Shown: positions 10,219 to 18,191 of the stretch, piece by piece | Layout: every line of letters begins with the position of its first letter | Numbering within the stretch: the stretch's first letter is position 1 | NCBI GenBank assembly: GCA_029261795.1 | Contig: JAJDAP010000076.1 | Coordinates: 1-64,000 of the forward strand | Direction: 5' to 3' | Origin: Deltaproteobacteria bacterium | GTDB lineage: Bacteria; Myxococcota_A; UBA9160; UBA6930 | Length of the DNA: 64,000 bases | The notes under the pieces: model-generated | The model's database searches: none | Told to the model about the DNA's origin: nothing | Seen by the model: only the letters and a program-made list of their open reading frames with translations | Made by a program: the position numbers and the translations under genes

Positions 10219-12345
10219 TCAGCTGGTCCGGGCGAGGCCCTGGGGTGTGCCGCCGGCGAGGAGATCGTCCATCTCGAGGACCGAGATCGGCGGGCTGAAC
10301 AGGTAGCCCTGCATCGACTCGCAACCGATTCCCTCGAGGAAGGCGCGCTGCTTCTCGGTCTCGACGCCCTCGGCGACGATCCGTAGCCGCAGCGCCCGCG
10401 CCATCGAAACGATGCCCTCGGTGATGGCCGCGCTCTCGGAATCGAGGACCACATCGCGGACGAAGGTGCGGTCGATCTTCAGGATGTCGACGGGAAAGCG
10501 TTTCAGGTAGGAGAGCGACGAATAGCCGGTGCCGAAGTCGTCCAGCGCCACCTGGACGCCGATGCGTTTGAGTTCTCGCAAGGTCCGCTGCACAGCGTCG
10601 CAATCGGCACTGAACACGTTCTCGGTGATCTCCACCACGAGTTGGTTGGGCGGCAGCCCGGTATCGAATAACACCTGGCCCATGCTTTCCAGCAGGATCT
10701 CGTTCTCGAAATGCGAGGGCGAGATATTGATCGCCATGTGCATCGGCGGGTGGCCCTGAGCCAGCCACGACGCCGCCTGGGCGCTGGCCTCTCGAAGCAC
10801 CCACTCGCCGATCGGCACGATCAGCCCGCAGGACTCGGCGATGGGAATGAACTCGTTCGGCGAGATCGCGCCGAGATCGGGGTCGGTCCAGCGAATCAAC
10901 GCCTCGACCCCGTGGATCCGACCGCTCCGGATGTCGACCTGGGGCTGATAGAAGAGATCGAACGATTCGTTGTCGATGGCGGTGCGAAGCCGCTCCTCGA
11001 TGGCGATGCGCCGCACCTCTGCGTCGCCGATCGATTGCGAAAAGAATTGATAGTTGTTGCGACCGCGTTCCTTGGCCTCGTACATCGCGACGTCTGCGTT
11101 GCGCAGCAGCGACTCCACGTCACCGCCGTCGCCGGGGAACAGCGTGATGCCGATCGAGACACCAACGGCGAGAACATGCCGGCCCACGCTGAAGGGTTCC
11201 TGCACCGCTTCGAGGATTCGCTTGGCAACACTGGCCGCGTCGGAAGGGCCGTCGATCTCGGCAAGGACCACCGTGAACTCGTCGCCACCGAGGCGCGAGA
11301 TCGGCCCGAGACCGGTACCCGTTTGCCACGTGACGAAATCGGATTGGCGCAGGCACATCTCGAGCCGGACGGCGACGGCACACAGCAGTTCGTCGCCTAT
11401 CGAGTGGCCGAGCGTGTCGTTGACGCGCTTGAAGTTGTCGAGATCGAGGAACAACAATCCCACGTTGCGGTCGTGGCGCTGCGCCACTGCGAGCGTTTCG
11501 CTGAGCCGCTCCATGAAGGCGTTGCGATTGGCGAGCCCGGTCAGGCCATCCCGATAGGCCAGATGCCGCATCTGCTCGGCGGCCTGCATCCGCTCGGTGA
11601 CGTCCTGCACGCTCCCCGAGATCTTCGTTGGGAGTCCGTGGTCATCCATCAGGACCTCGGCTTCCCAGGAGACGTAGCGAAGTTCGCCACTCTCGAGCTC
11701 GATGCGACACTCGTCACTCCACGACTCACCGGTTTCGGCGGCGGCCTGAAAGTGGTCGCGCAGGCGGGCACTCTCGTCTGCCGGACAGCGCGCCAGTAGT
11801 GCCTGGATCGTGTTCGGGCCGGCCGGGTCTGCACCCAGCAGATCGTGCAAGCCATCCGAGACCTCGAACTCGCCGCCGGCGGCATCGACCTCCCAGCTGG
11901 CGACAGCGGCGAGGCGCCGCATCAGGTCGCGGCTGCGGGCCAGTTCGCTTTCGCGTTGGCGGAGACGCACCCAGGTTCCGATGCGGCGCGCCAGCAGCCG
12001 CCCGTGAAGCGGGCGCCGAAGCAGGTCGCTTGCCCCGGCGTCGACCGCCCGCCGAATCGCGGCTTCATTTCCGGCGGCGACCAGGAGCAGGATCGGTGTC
12101 TGGCGGGTCTCCGGCCGGCGTCGCAGGACCTGACAGAGCGCGGAACCCGAGATGCCCGGAAGGCGATCGTCGAGCACGATGCCGCCTGGCCGACGTTCGG
12201 CAACGGCTTCGAGGACTTCCTGCGCATTGCGAGCGAAGTCGACCCGCACGCCTTCGGCGTTCAATGCCGCCGAGGCGGAATCTGCCTCCATGGGTCGTAG
12301 CCCAGCGAGGAGAACCCGATTCTCGGGTTTGGTGACCTGCCTCAT
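10219..12345 (-). CDS. Receiver-PAS-GGDEF-EAL response regulator (cyclic-di-GMP turnover)
   Basis: 708 residues, cytoplasmic. A receiver-like domain (about 10-125) has Asp in IVLDDRLPGISG. A PAS/PAC segment (about 130-265) follows, then a GGDEF domain with intact SRLGGDEFTVV (about 275-440) and an EAL domain with GVEALIRW, NISPSHF, EITENVF and DDFGTGYSSLSYLKRFPVD (about 450-695). Both catalytic signatures look intact, so it could make or degrade c-di-GMP; phosphorylation is expected to set the balance. The start at MRQVTKPENRVLL has GGAAGG 7 bases upstream; the cognate kinase is not adjacent. Confidence 0.9.
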   Translation of the reverse strand: MRQVTKPENRVLLAGLRPMEADSASAALNAEGVRVDFARNAQEVLEAVAERRPGGIVLDDRLPGISGSALCQVLRRRPETRQTPILLLVAAGNEAAIRRAVDAGASDLLRRPLHGRLLARRIGTWVRLRQRESELARSRDLMRRLAAVASWEVDAAGGEFEVSDGLHDLLGADPAGPNTIQALLARCPADESARLRDHFQAAAETGESWSDECRIELESGELRYVSWEAEVLMDDHGLPTKISGSVQDVTERMQAAEQMRHLAYRDGLTGLANRNAFMERLSETLAVAQRHDRNVGLLFLDLDNFKRVNDTLGHSIGDELLCAVAVRLEMCLRQSDFVTWQTGTGLGPISRLGGDEFTVVLAEIDGPSDAASVAKRILEAVQEPFSVGRHVLAVGVSIGITLFPGDGGDVESLLRNADVAMYEAKERGRNNYQFFSQSIGDAEVRRIAIEERLRTAIDNESFDLFYQPQVDIRSGRIHGVEALIRWTDPDLGAISPNEFIPIAESCGLIVPIGEWVLREASAQAASWLAQGHPPMHMAINISPSHFENEILLESMGQVLFDTGLPPNQLVVEITENVFSADCDAVQRTLRELKRIGVQVALDDFGTGYSSLSYLKRFPVDILKIDRTFVRDVVLDSESAAITEGIVSMARALRLRIVAEGVETEKQRAFLEGIGCESMQGYLFSPPISVLEMDDLLAGGTPQGLARTS

Positions 12346-12442
12346 AGAGCAGCCTTCCGTTGCCCGTCGCACAGCGGGTCTTCGGAAGGGATCGGTGAGT
12401 CAACCGATCAGCTTGACGAGAAAGGGTGCTAGAGGCGGGAAA

Positions 12443-13180
12443 TCAGCCTGCAACGTGGCGATTTCGCACCACAATATGGCTTTCGGCTCCGTCCGCGCTG
12501 ATCTCCTTGACCGCCAGGGAGACGCGGTTGTCGCTATCGAGCGCGGCCCAATAGCGCTCCAGGATCTCGCTGGCAGAGCCCTCGAGCGGTAACCAGAGCG
12601 GCTCACCCACGAAGGGCGGCAGCGGGTTCCCGTCCCCGATGTAGGTCGTGAGCCCCTGTCCGAGGCCCGCCGGGGGCGACGTCGTTCGATAGCTGAAACG
12701 ATCCGTCCGGGCTGGGTCCGCGGGATGCGCCTTCAAGATCGAGAGCGCGATCTCGGGTGCCGCCCCGCGAAGGTCGAGCAGTCCGTTGATTCGCGGTGTG
12801 TAGTTGGGTGCATCGTGCTCACGTTCCCGGCTCGACAACGCTGCCTCGAAGGATTGCCCGGCGCCGATTCCATCCGCGGCCGTCCGCGTCTGGTCGCCGT
12901 TGGTTACGAGATAGACGTCGGGCAATTCGAGCATCGCTTCGTAGAGCGTCAACGAATCATCGCCCACCCCGGCACCGCCATCCCAGGGCGCGGTTCGCAA
13001 ATCGCATCCGTCCGCGACGAAGACGCGGTTCCGGCTGCCCGCACTGCGACCCATGATCCAATAGACCTGGATCCACTCGCCAGCGGAAGCGCGCCCGATC
13101 ACGAGCCCGCGGCCCGGGTATGGATTCTGCTCGACCCGAGCCGCGAAGTTGGCCTTCGCCTCGGCCGTGAGATCCCTCAT
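12443..13180 (-). CDS. IMP cyclohydrolase-like protein (PurO/IMP_cyclohyd family)
   Basis: 245 residues. The N-terminal segment NPYPGRGLVIGRASAGEWIQVYWIMGRSAGSRNR and the later DGNPLPPFVGEPLWLP resemble the archaeal-type IMP cyclohydrolase family, which closes FAICAR to IMP in the last purine step. The ATG overlaps the stop of npdG by 4 bases (ATGA), so the two are translationally coupled. The longer open frame upstream is antisense-like and was discarded. Bacterial members of this family may have drifted in function: the usual bacterial enzyme is the bifunctional PurH, which would have to be sought elsewhere in the genome. Fold assignment fairly confident, activity not. Confidence 0.65.
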   Translation of the reverse strand: MRDLTAEAKANFAARVEQNPYPGRGLVIGRASAGEWIQVYWIMGRSAGSRNRVFVADGCDLRTAPWDGGAGVGDDSLTLYEAMLELPDVYLVTNGDQTRTAADGIGAGQSFEAALSSREREHDAPNYTPRINGLLDLRGAAPEIALSILKAHPADPARTDRFSYRTTSPPAGLGQGLTTYIGDGNPLPPFVGEPLWLPLEGSASEILERYWAALDSDNRVSLAVKEISADGAESHIVVRNRHVAG

Positions 13181-13896
13181 GCCCCGGACGCTCCCGCTTC
13201 GGGCAGGCGCCCGTCGTCCATCGTCAGCCGAAAGCAGAGGCCCTCGGGCAGCTTGTAGCGAACGTTCAAGCCGATCAGGAGCGCGGTCCACTCCTCGACG
13301 TAGCGTGCGTTGTAGAGCGGGCCGCCATTCACGGCACGCATTCCCGGAACCAGCGGGCAAAGCGCCATCACGGCTTCGCGCGGTTCCCTGGCACCGGACA
13401 CGATCACGTCGCACTCGACCGGGTCGGCCAGATGCTGAAGGCGATGGGCCGGAACGTTCTGGAAGGCGCTCACGACATCCACGCCATCGGGCACCAGACT
13501 CGCGACCAACTCCGAACACGAACCCTGCCAGACACCGACGGTACGCATCGGACCGTCGCCGATGGCCGTGGCCAGCGGCACGCCCATCGAAACCACGATC
13601 TGACCGGGCTGGAGGACAGCCTTCAGTCCCTTCACGGTGCTGGCGGTGTGCTCGAAGGGAACCGAGAGGATCACGATGCACGCGCGCTTCGTGGCTTCGG
13701 CGTTGTCGAAGCCGGCGACGTTGGCGTCCGGAACCTTCTCGCGGACTTCTTCGGCCGCGCTCAGGGCACGGTCTTCCTTACGAGAGCCGATCACGACCGG
13801 GCGGCCGGCGGCTGCGAAGCGCAGCGCCAGACCAAGGCCCTGGTCGCCGGTTCCGCCCAGAATGGCGATGGCATTCGAGTCGGGGGTGTCACTCAT
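13177..13896 (-). CDS. npdG: NADPH-dependent F420 reductase
   Basis: 239 residues. Transfers hydride between NADPH and the deazaflavin F420. The Rossmann glycine motif GGTGDQGLGLALRFA at the N-terminus is the family signature, followed by VVIGSRKEDRA for NADP phosphate binding, VILSVPFEHT, and the C-terminal region NARYVEEWTALLIGLN. Length matches the family. Coupled by a 4-base overlap to the IMP-cyclohydrolase-like gene. It implies F420 is present and fits the two luciferase-like oxidoreductases elsewhere in the window. Confidence 0.85.
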   Translation of the reverse strand: MSDTPDSNAIAILGGTGDQGLGLALRFAAAGRPVVIGSRKEDRALSAAEEVREKVPDANVAGFDNAEATKRACIVILSVPFEHTASTVKGLKAVLQPGQIVVSMGVPLATAIGDGPMRTVGVWQGSCSELVASLVPDGVDVVSAFQNVPAHRLQHLADPVECDVIVSGAREPREAVMALCPLVPGMRAVNGGPLYNARYVEEWTALLIGLNVRYKLPEGLCFRLTMDDGRLPEAGASGA

Positions 13897-13959
13897 GGCG
13901 CGGGAGGCTAGCCGCTAATTCCGACGGTGGCGCACCCGGCTGAGGGCTAGGCTTCGGGC

Positions 13960-14283
13960 GTGTCAGAAGCTGCCGCCACCGATGCGACCACGCCGACCAA
14001 GATCGAACAGGCCGGGGAACGCCGGCTCGCGATCCATTGGGCCGATGGCGCTCGCCACGAGTTCGACGTTCGCGCACTGCGGATCGCGTGTGGCTGCGCG
14101 CAGTGCGTCGACGAATGGACCGGAGCCGGTCGCCTCGACCCGGCTTCGGTCCCCGAGGACGTTCACCCGATCCGCATCGAGGGCGTCGGTCGCTATGCCC
14201 TGCAGATCGATTGGAGCGATGGCCACTCCGCCGGGATCTATCCCTTCCGCCGCCTTCGCGAGCTCGCTGACGCAAGCGGCTAG
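13960..14283 (+). CDS. DUF971 family protein
   Basis: 107 residues, GTG start. The domain resembles the N-terminal domain of gamma-butyrobetaine hydroxylase: a small beta fold with a C-G-C-A-x-C-V-D-E-W segment that can bind metal, then IRIEGVGRYALQIDWSDGH, SAGIYPFRRLRELA at the end. Stand-alone versions are widespread in proteobacteria, often near iron-sulfur assembly genes; the precise role is not established. Transcribed divergently from npdG. The RAYT remnant begins shortly after its stop. Confidence 0.8.
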   Translation: MSEAAATDATTPTKIEQAGERRLAIHWADGARHEFDVRALRIACGCAQCVDEWTGAGRLDPASVPEDVHPIRIEGVGRYALQIDWSDGHSAGIYPFRRLRELADASG

Positions 14284-14300
14284 GGAAGCTCCGCACGCGC

Positions 14301-14512
14301 GACCCAGCCTGGTTCGGGGGCTGGAAGCGCTCCGGTCCACTCCTGGACCCCGCTGCCGCTCCGGGCTGAACCGGCCTCACCGCCCCGACCGGCATTCTCG
14401 CGTCTGGGCACCGCTAGTCAGCACGTCCTCGATCCAAGAAGCCCGTTCGCAAGAGCAACCCGCAGACCCTCCTCAGAGGGTCGAGAGCCACCCCACCCCT
14501 CAGAACCTTCCG
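14301..14512 (+). pseudogene. Remnant of a RAYT element (transposase 3' end plus tail)
   Basis: Codons 14301-14369 read DPAWFGGWKRSGPLLDPAAAPG and stop. The intact RAYT at 25399-26091 has WFGGW and, 30-odd residues later, GWKRAGPLLDPAAAPG. The remnant therefore looks like an internal deletion between two GGCTGG sites, with the 5' part of the gene lost. The following 140 or so bases match the non-coding tail after the intact RAYT at clearly high identity, including CACCGCTAGTCAGCACGTCC. Homology stops at about 14512, just past CCTTCCGC. The orientation is opposite to that of the intact copy. Confidence 0.75.
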
Positions 14513-14549
14513 CTCACGGTCGTTGTGAGGTGGTCCATGCTGAGGTTCC

Positions 14550-15248
14550 CTAGCGCCGACGGATCTGATCGAGGAACGACTCGCCACCTAACAACCGCAT
14601 TTGCTCGCGAATCTGACGCGTGCGATCGCGCACGTGGCGAGAAGGCCGAGCCGCGGACATGCGCCGAGGCGAGGGCAGGATTGCAGCGAGTCGCGCCGCC
14701 TGGTCCGTGGATAGATGCCGGGGGGAACGCCCGAAGAAAGCGCGACTTGCGGCAGCGGCGCCATAGGTCCCGCTGCCGAACTCGGCCACGTTCAGGTAGA
14801 TCTCGAGGATCCGACGCTTCGGCCAGAGCAACTCGATCGAGGCGGTCAGCCAGGCTTCCAGACCCTTCCGCAGCCAGCTCCGGCCGGGCCAGAGAAACAG
14901 GTTCTTGGCCACCTGTTGGCTGATCGTGCTGGCCCCGCGGGCCTGACGTTCGCTCAACACCTCCCTGATGGACTCGAAGTCGAAGCCATGATGGCTCGGG
15001 AACTTCTGATCCTCGGCAGCGATGACGGCCAAGGCCAGCTGCGGCGAGATCTGATCCAGATCGGCCCAGCGAACGGACGCCGTCTGACCGGACGCTGATT
15101 CGTAGTGCAGGATGAATGCGGAGGTCGGCGGATCGATCAGGCGCCAGGGCGCCACGAGCAGGATCGTGACGCCTAACGTCGAGAACGCCAGCCAGCCGAA
15201 CCCCCGCAGGAGCTGCCGGCGCCAACCATTGCTTCGGCGAGCCGCCAC
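14550..15248 (-). CDS. mtgA: Monofunctional biosynthetic peptidoglycan transglycosylase
   Basis: 232 residues. Polymerises lipid II into glycan strands. One N-terminal transmembrane helix (about 18-38, GFGWLAFSTLGVTILLVA), then a GT51 domain with motif 1 AAEDQKFPSHHGFD (catalytic Glu), motif 2 GASTISQQVAKNLFL and motif 3 KRRILEIYLNVAEFG. No transpeptidase domain. The GTG start was chosen because the frame further upstream overlaps the amidohydrolase; the Shine-Dalgarno GGAGG lies very close to it, so the exact start is uncertain. Follows the amidohydrolase gene by 7 bases. Confidence 0.88.
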   Translation of the reverse strand: MAARRSNGWRRQLLRGFGWLAFSTLGVTILLVAPWRLIDPPTSAFILHYESASGQTASVRWADLDQISPQLALAVIAAEDQKFPSHHGFDFESIREVLSERQARGASTISQQVAKNLFLWPGRSWLRKGLEAWLTASIELLWPKRRILEIYLNVAEFGSGTYGAAAASRAFFGRSPRHLSTDQAARLAAILPSPRRMSAARPSRHVRDRTRQIREQMRLLGGESFLDQIRRR

Positions 15249-15255
15249 CTCCGGC

Positions 15256-16998
15256 CTAGGGTTCCAGGCCCGTAGTAACGGGATAGGCACGCCCGTCGAA
15301 CACCGTGGCCAGCACGCGCAGCCTTCGCCATTGCGAGACCGGCGTCGCGAGCGGATCCTGATCGACGACGGTGAAGTCCGCGCGCTTGCCAGCCCGAATC
15401 GAGCCGATCTCGTTCTCGAGGCCGAGTGGGAAGGCCGCGTCGATGGTGATCGAGGCAAGCGCCTGCTCGGCGCTCAACCGCTCCTCCGGCGCGTGGAGGG
15501 TCCCTCCCATCGAGCGACGATTGGTGGCCACCCAGGCCAGGAAGAGCGGGCTCGCCGGTGCCATCGTCAGGTCCGAATGGAGCGAGACCGGAACCCCCGC
15601 GCGCACCAGTGCGCCCAGGCGCGACATCTGCGAGGCCCGATCCGGCCCGATTCCGTGGCTGCTGTAACGATCCGCCAGGACGTAGAGATAGTTGGGATTC
15701 GCGCTCACGGCCGCACCCAGAGCGGCGAGCCTCTTCGCCTGCTCGCTCGTCGAGAAGCCATAGTGGTGCAGCGTGAAGCGATGATCCGGACGTGGCCGCT
15801 CGGCCTGCAAGGTCGCCAGTACGTCGAGTGTTGCGGCGACCCCGGCATCCCCGTTGGCGTGAACGTGGATCGTATAGCCGGCGTTCCAGAATTCCCGGGC
15901 GGTCGACTCGAGGAGCGCCGGCTCCATCAGCCATTCACCGTGATGGCCATCGATGTAGCCGGGCGGTCCCATCTGCATCAACTGGGAAAAGAATGCGCCG
16001 TCGGCCAGCAGCTTCACGTGGCGCCGCAGCGGACGCACGCGGTTGGATCCGGTGTCCGGCGTCGACTCGAGCGCCTGGCGGGCTGCTGCCGCCCCTTCCT
16101 TCTCGAAGACCTGCAAGGTCGCGGGAGCGCCCACGAGCCAGGTACGGAACGGGACGTCGTCCCCGTCCAGCCCCTGTCGGATCAGTGCGGTATCGCCTGC
16201 CAGCGAACCGGTCATCAGACCGGTCGCCATATCGGCCATCGTCGTGATGCCGCCCTGGTGGGCCAGTTCGCGCAGGATCGAAAGCCCCCTTCCCAGGCGC
16301 TCGGGAGCCAGTAGCCGCGCACCCATCGCGCGCAGCGGAAACGTGTTGCCGGTCTCGAAGAAATGACCGTTGTCCAGATCCACATGTGGGTGGTCGCCGA
16401 TCAGCTCCTTGGTCAGTCCGGCGAGTTCGAGCGCTTTCGAATTCAGCACCGTCTCGTGAAACGATCGATGCCAGATGACGATCGGACGCTCTCGCGAGAT
16501 CTCGTCGAGATCGGAACGTGTGATCGGGCCGTGGAAGAGCGGATGGTGGCCCCAGGTATCGAGCCACGCACCGGCCGGGAGCGCGGCTTCCGCCGCGCGC
16601 AACCGGCGACGATAGGCCTCGGCCCCGTCCACGCCCGGATGCACACCGTCGGGCAGGGTCCAGTCCTCCGGCGTGATGAACGTCATCGGCAGCAGCAGCG
16701 CACCCAACAAGGGATGCAGGTGGTTGTCGATCAAGCCCGGCAGCAGGACTTGCTGCTCGAAGCAGCGATCGAACCGGTGCGGCTGTCCGGCGAGCCAGGG
16801 CTCGAGCGATGCTTCGCTACCGACGGACAGGATCATGCCATCGCGCACCGCGACGGCGGTGGCGTCGGGTTGCGAGGCTTCCATCGTCACGATCCGCCGC
16901 GCGGTATACACGACGATGTCGTCGGCAGCCGATGTCGCCGGGGCGAGCAAAGCCAGCAGGAGCACGCACGGGGCCAGGATCGTTGCGGGGCGTTGCAT
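15256..16998 (-). CDS. Secreted amidohydrolase (YtcJ-like, Amidohydro_3)
   Basis: 580 residues with an N-terminal signal peptide (LAPCVLLLALLAPATSAAD), so periplasmic. Metal-site signature: GLIDNHLHPLLG after the small N-terminal beta domain, a mid-protein HVHANGD, and a late SLHSDLTMAPA with the metal Asp. The C-terminal GKRADFTVVDQDPL returns to the composite beta sandwich typical of this family. Members hydrolyse varied N-acyl or cyclic amide substrates, so substrate cannot be named. It precedes mtgA in the same direction. Confidence 0.82.
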   Translation of the reverse strand: MQRPATILAPCVLLLALLAPATSAADDIVVYTARRIVTMEASQPDATAVAVRDGMILSVGSEASLEPWLAGQPHRFDRCFEQQVLLPGLIDNHLHPLLGALLLPMTFITPEDWTLPDGVHPGVDGAEAYRRRLRAAEAALPAGAWLDTWGHHPLFHGPITRSDLDEISRERPIVIWHRSFHETVLNSKALELAGLTKELIGDHPHVDLDNGHFFETGNTFPLRAMGARLLAPERLGRGLSILRELAHQGGITTMADMATGLMTGSLAGDTALIRQGLDGDDVPFRTWLVGAPATLQVFEKEGAAAARQALESTPDTGSNRVRPLRRHVKLLADGAFFSQLMQMGPPGYIDGHHGEWLMEPALLESTAREFWNAGYTIHVHANGDAGVAATLDVLATLQAERPRPDHRFTLHHYGFSTSEQAKRLAALGAAVSANPNYLYVLADRYSSHGIGPDRASQMSRLGALVRAGVPVSLHSDLTMAPASPLFLAWVATNRRSMGGTLHAPEERLSAEQALASITIDAAFPLGLENEIGSIRAGKRADFTVVDQDPLATPVSQWRRLRVLATVFDGRAYPVTTGLEP

Positions 16999-17015
16999 GC
17001 GAATCTCCTTGCAAA

Positions 17016-17543
17016 TCAGAAGCGATCGTCCTTCAGGACACCGATCCAGTCGAGGTCGCGGTACTCGCCGTCGACGTCCATGCCGTAGCCGATCACCCAG
17101 ACATTCTCGATCGGGAACCCGACGTAGTCGAGGGGAACCGGCTCGATGCGTCTCGAGACCTTGTCGAGCAGGACACAGACCTTGCGGGTGCGCGGCTCTC
17201 CGAGATCGACGATGTCGAGAATCCCTTGCAGGGTGACGCCCTCGTCGGCGAGATCATCGATGACCAGCACATCGCGTCCCTCGAGGACATCCGGATCGAA
17301 GTGCTCGATCGTCACGGGACCCAGCACGGTTCCCTCGCTGCGGTGCGCGCGAACGTCGAGACGCTCGGGCACCAATCCGCGCTCGGCGAGATGCTGCAGC
17401 AGATCGTCCGTGAAGCGCCCTGCTCCTTCCAACACGCAGAGCACGGTCAGTGGAGAATCGGCGTAGTCGCGCCATAGGCGGTCCGCGATTTCGCGAACCC
17501 GCCGGCGCAAGGCTTCCTTTTCGATGAGCGGCTCGATTCGCAT
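17016..17543 (-). CDS. hpt: Hypoxanthine phosphoribosyltransferase
   Basis: 175 residues. Type I phosphoribosyltransferase that salvages hypoxanthine or guanine with PRPP. PRPP loop VLVIDDLADEGVTL (usual form V-E-D-x-x-D-T-G-x-T), preceded by VLEGAGRFTDDLL and followed by KVCVLLDK and a C-terminal DYVGFPIENVWVIGYGMD. Length is normal. The T-G of the PRPP loop is replaced by E-G, which is tolerated in some hpt proteins. Starts the minus-strand run hpt - amidohydrolase - mtgA, with a 17-base gap to the amidohydrolase. Confidence 0.82.
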   Translation of the reverse strand: MRIEPLIEKEALRRRVREIADRLWRDYADSPLTVLCVLEGAGRFTDDLLQHLAERGLVPERLDVRAHRSEGTVLGPVTIEHFDPDVLEGRDVLVIDDLADEGVTLQGILDIVDLGEPRTRKVCVLLDKVSRRIEPVPLDYVGFPIENVWVIGYGMDVDGEYRDLDWIGVLKDDRF

Positions 17544-17612
17544 CAGCTCGGGCGATCCGTCGTTCTCGGGAGGCTGACGACGCTACCACCTCGCGATGAC
17601 TCTCGGCGAACG

Positions 17613-18165
17613 ATGGACGACATCACCACCGACATCGCACACGCCTTTGCCATCCTTCTGGTGGCGAAGCTGTTCGTCGGTCCGGTAGTCGCCTACCTCG
17701 GCATCCAGGCCCTCGCTTGGCTGTCCCAGCGCTTCGGCGCGGACTTCTGGCCTGAATCCCCACCCGATCGATATCGCCATCGACGGTTTGCTAGGCGGCA
17801 TCACCCTGGCCGCACTCGGATTCGGCGTCGAGCTGATCGCGCTCTTCACGCTGGTTTCCGGTGTCCACGGGTATTTCCAGCACTCGAACCTGAAACTCCG
17901 GCTCGGGCCGCTCAACTGGTTCTTCTCGATGGCGGAACTTCATCGTTGGCACCACTCGCCGATCCTCGAAGAGGCGAACCACAACTACGGGCAGAACGTG
18001 ATCGTCTGGGATCTCGCCTTCAGAACCTTCTTCTGGCCGAAGGACCGTGAATCGCCCGAGGAGATCGGCATCCCCGAGTTCTCCGCCTTCCCGATGACCT
18101 ACTGGGCCCAGCTCGCCTCGCCGTTCACATGGAGCCGGATCAAGCGGGAAAGCCGCGCAGCCTGA
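17613..18165 (+). pseudogene. Sterol desaturase / fatty acid hydroxylase family, internally deleted and out of frame
   Basis: The first frame (17613 to about 17752) encodes an N-terminal membrane region ending in SQRFGADFW. The second frame (about 17755-18165) starts at NPHPIDIAIDG, the HPID box of this di-iron family, and carries HGYFQHSNL and ELHRWHHSPILEEANHNYGQ. The segment that should lie between them, about 70-80 residues with the HxxxH and HxxHH ligands, is missing, and the frame changes at the junction. Some histidine ligands are gone, so no enzyme is expected. The deletion looks clean, so decay is probably recent. Confidence 0.75.
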
Positions 18166-18191
18166 CCATCGGAGGGTTCCGGCGCTCTGGG

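Noticed and set aside
10929-12300. Long plus-strand frames opposite the REC-GGDEF-EAL gene.
   Set aside because: They are antisense shadows in G+C-rich DNA; the minus frame has intact domain motifs.
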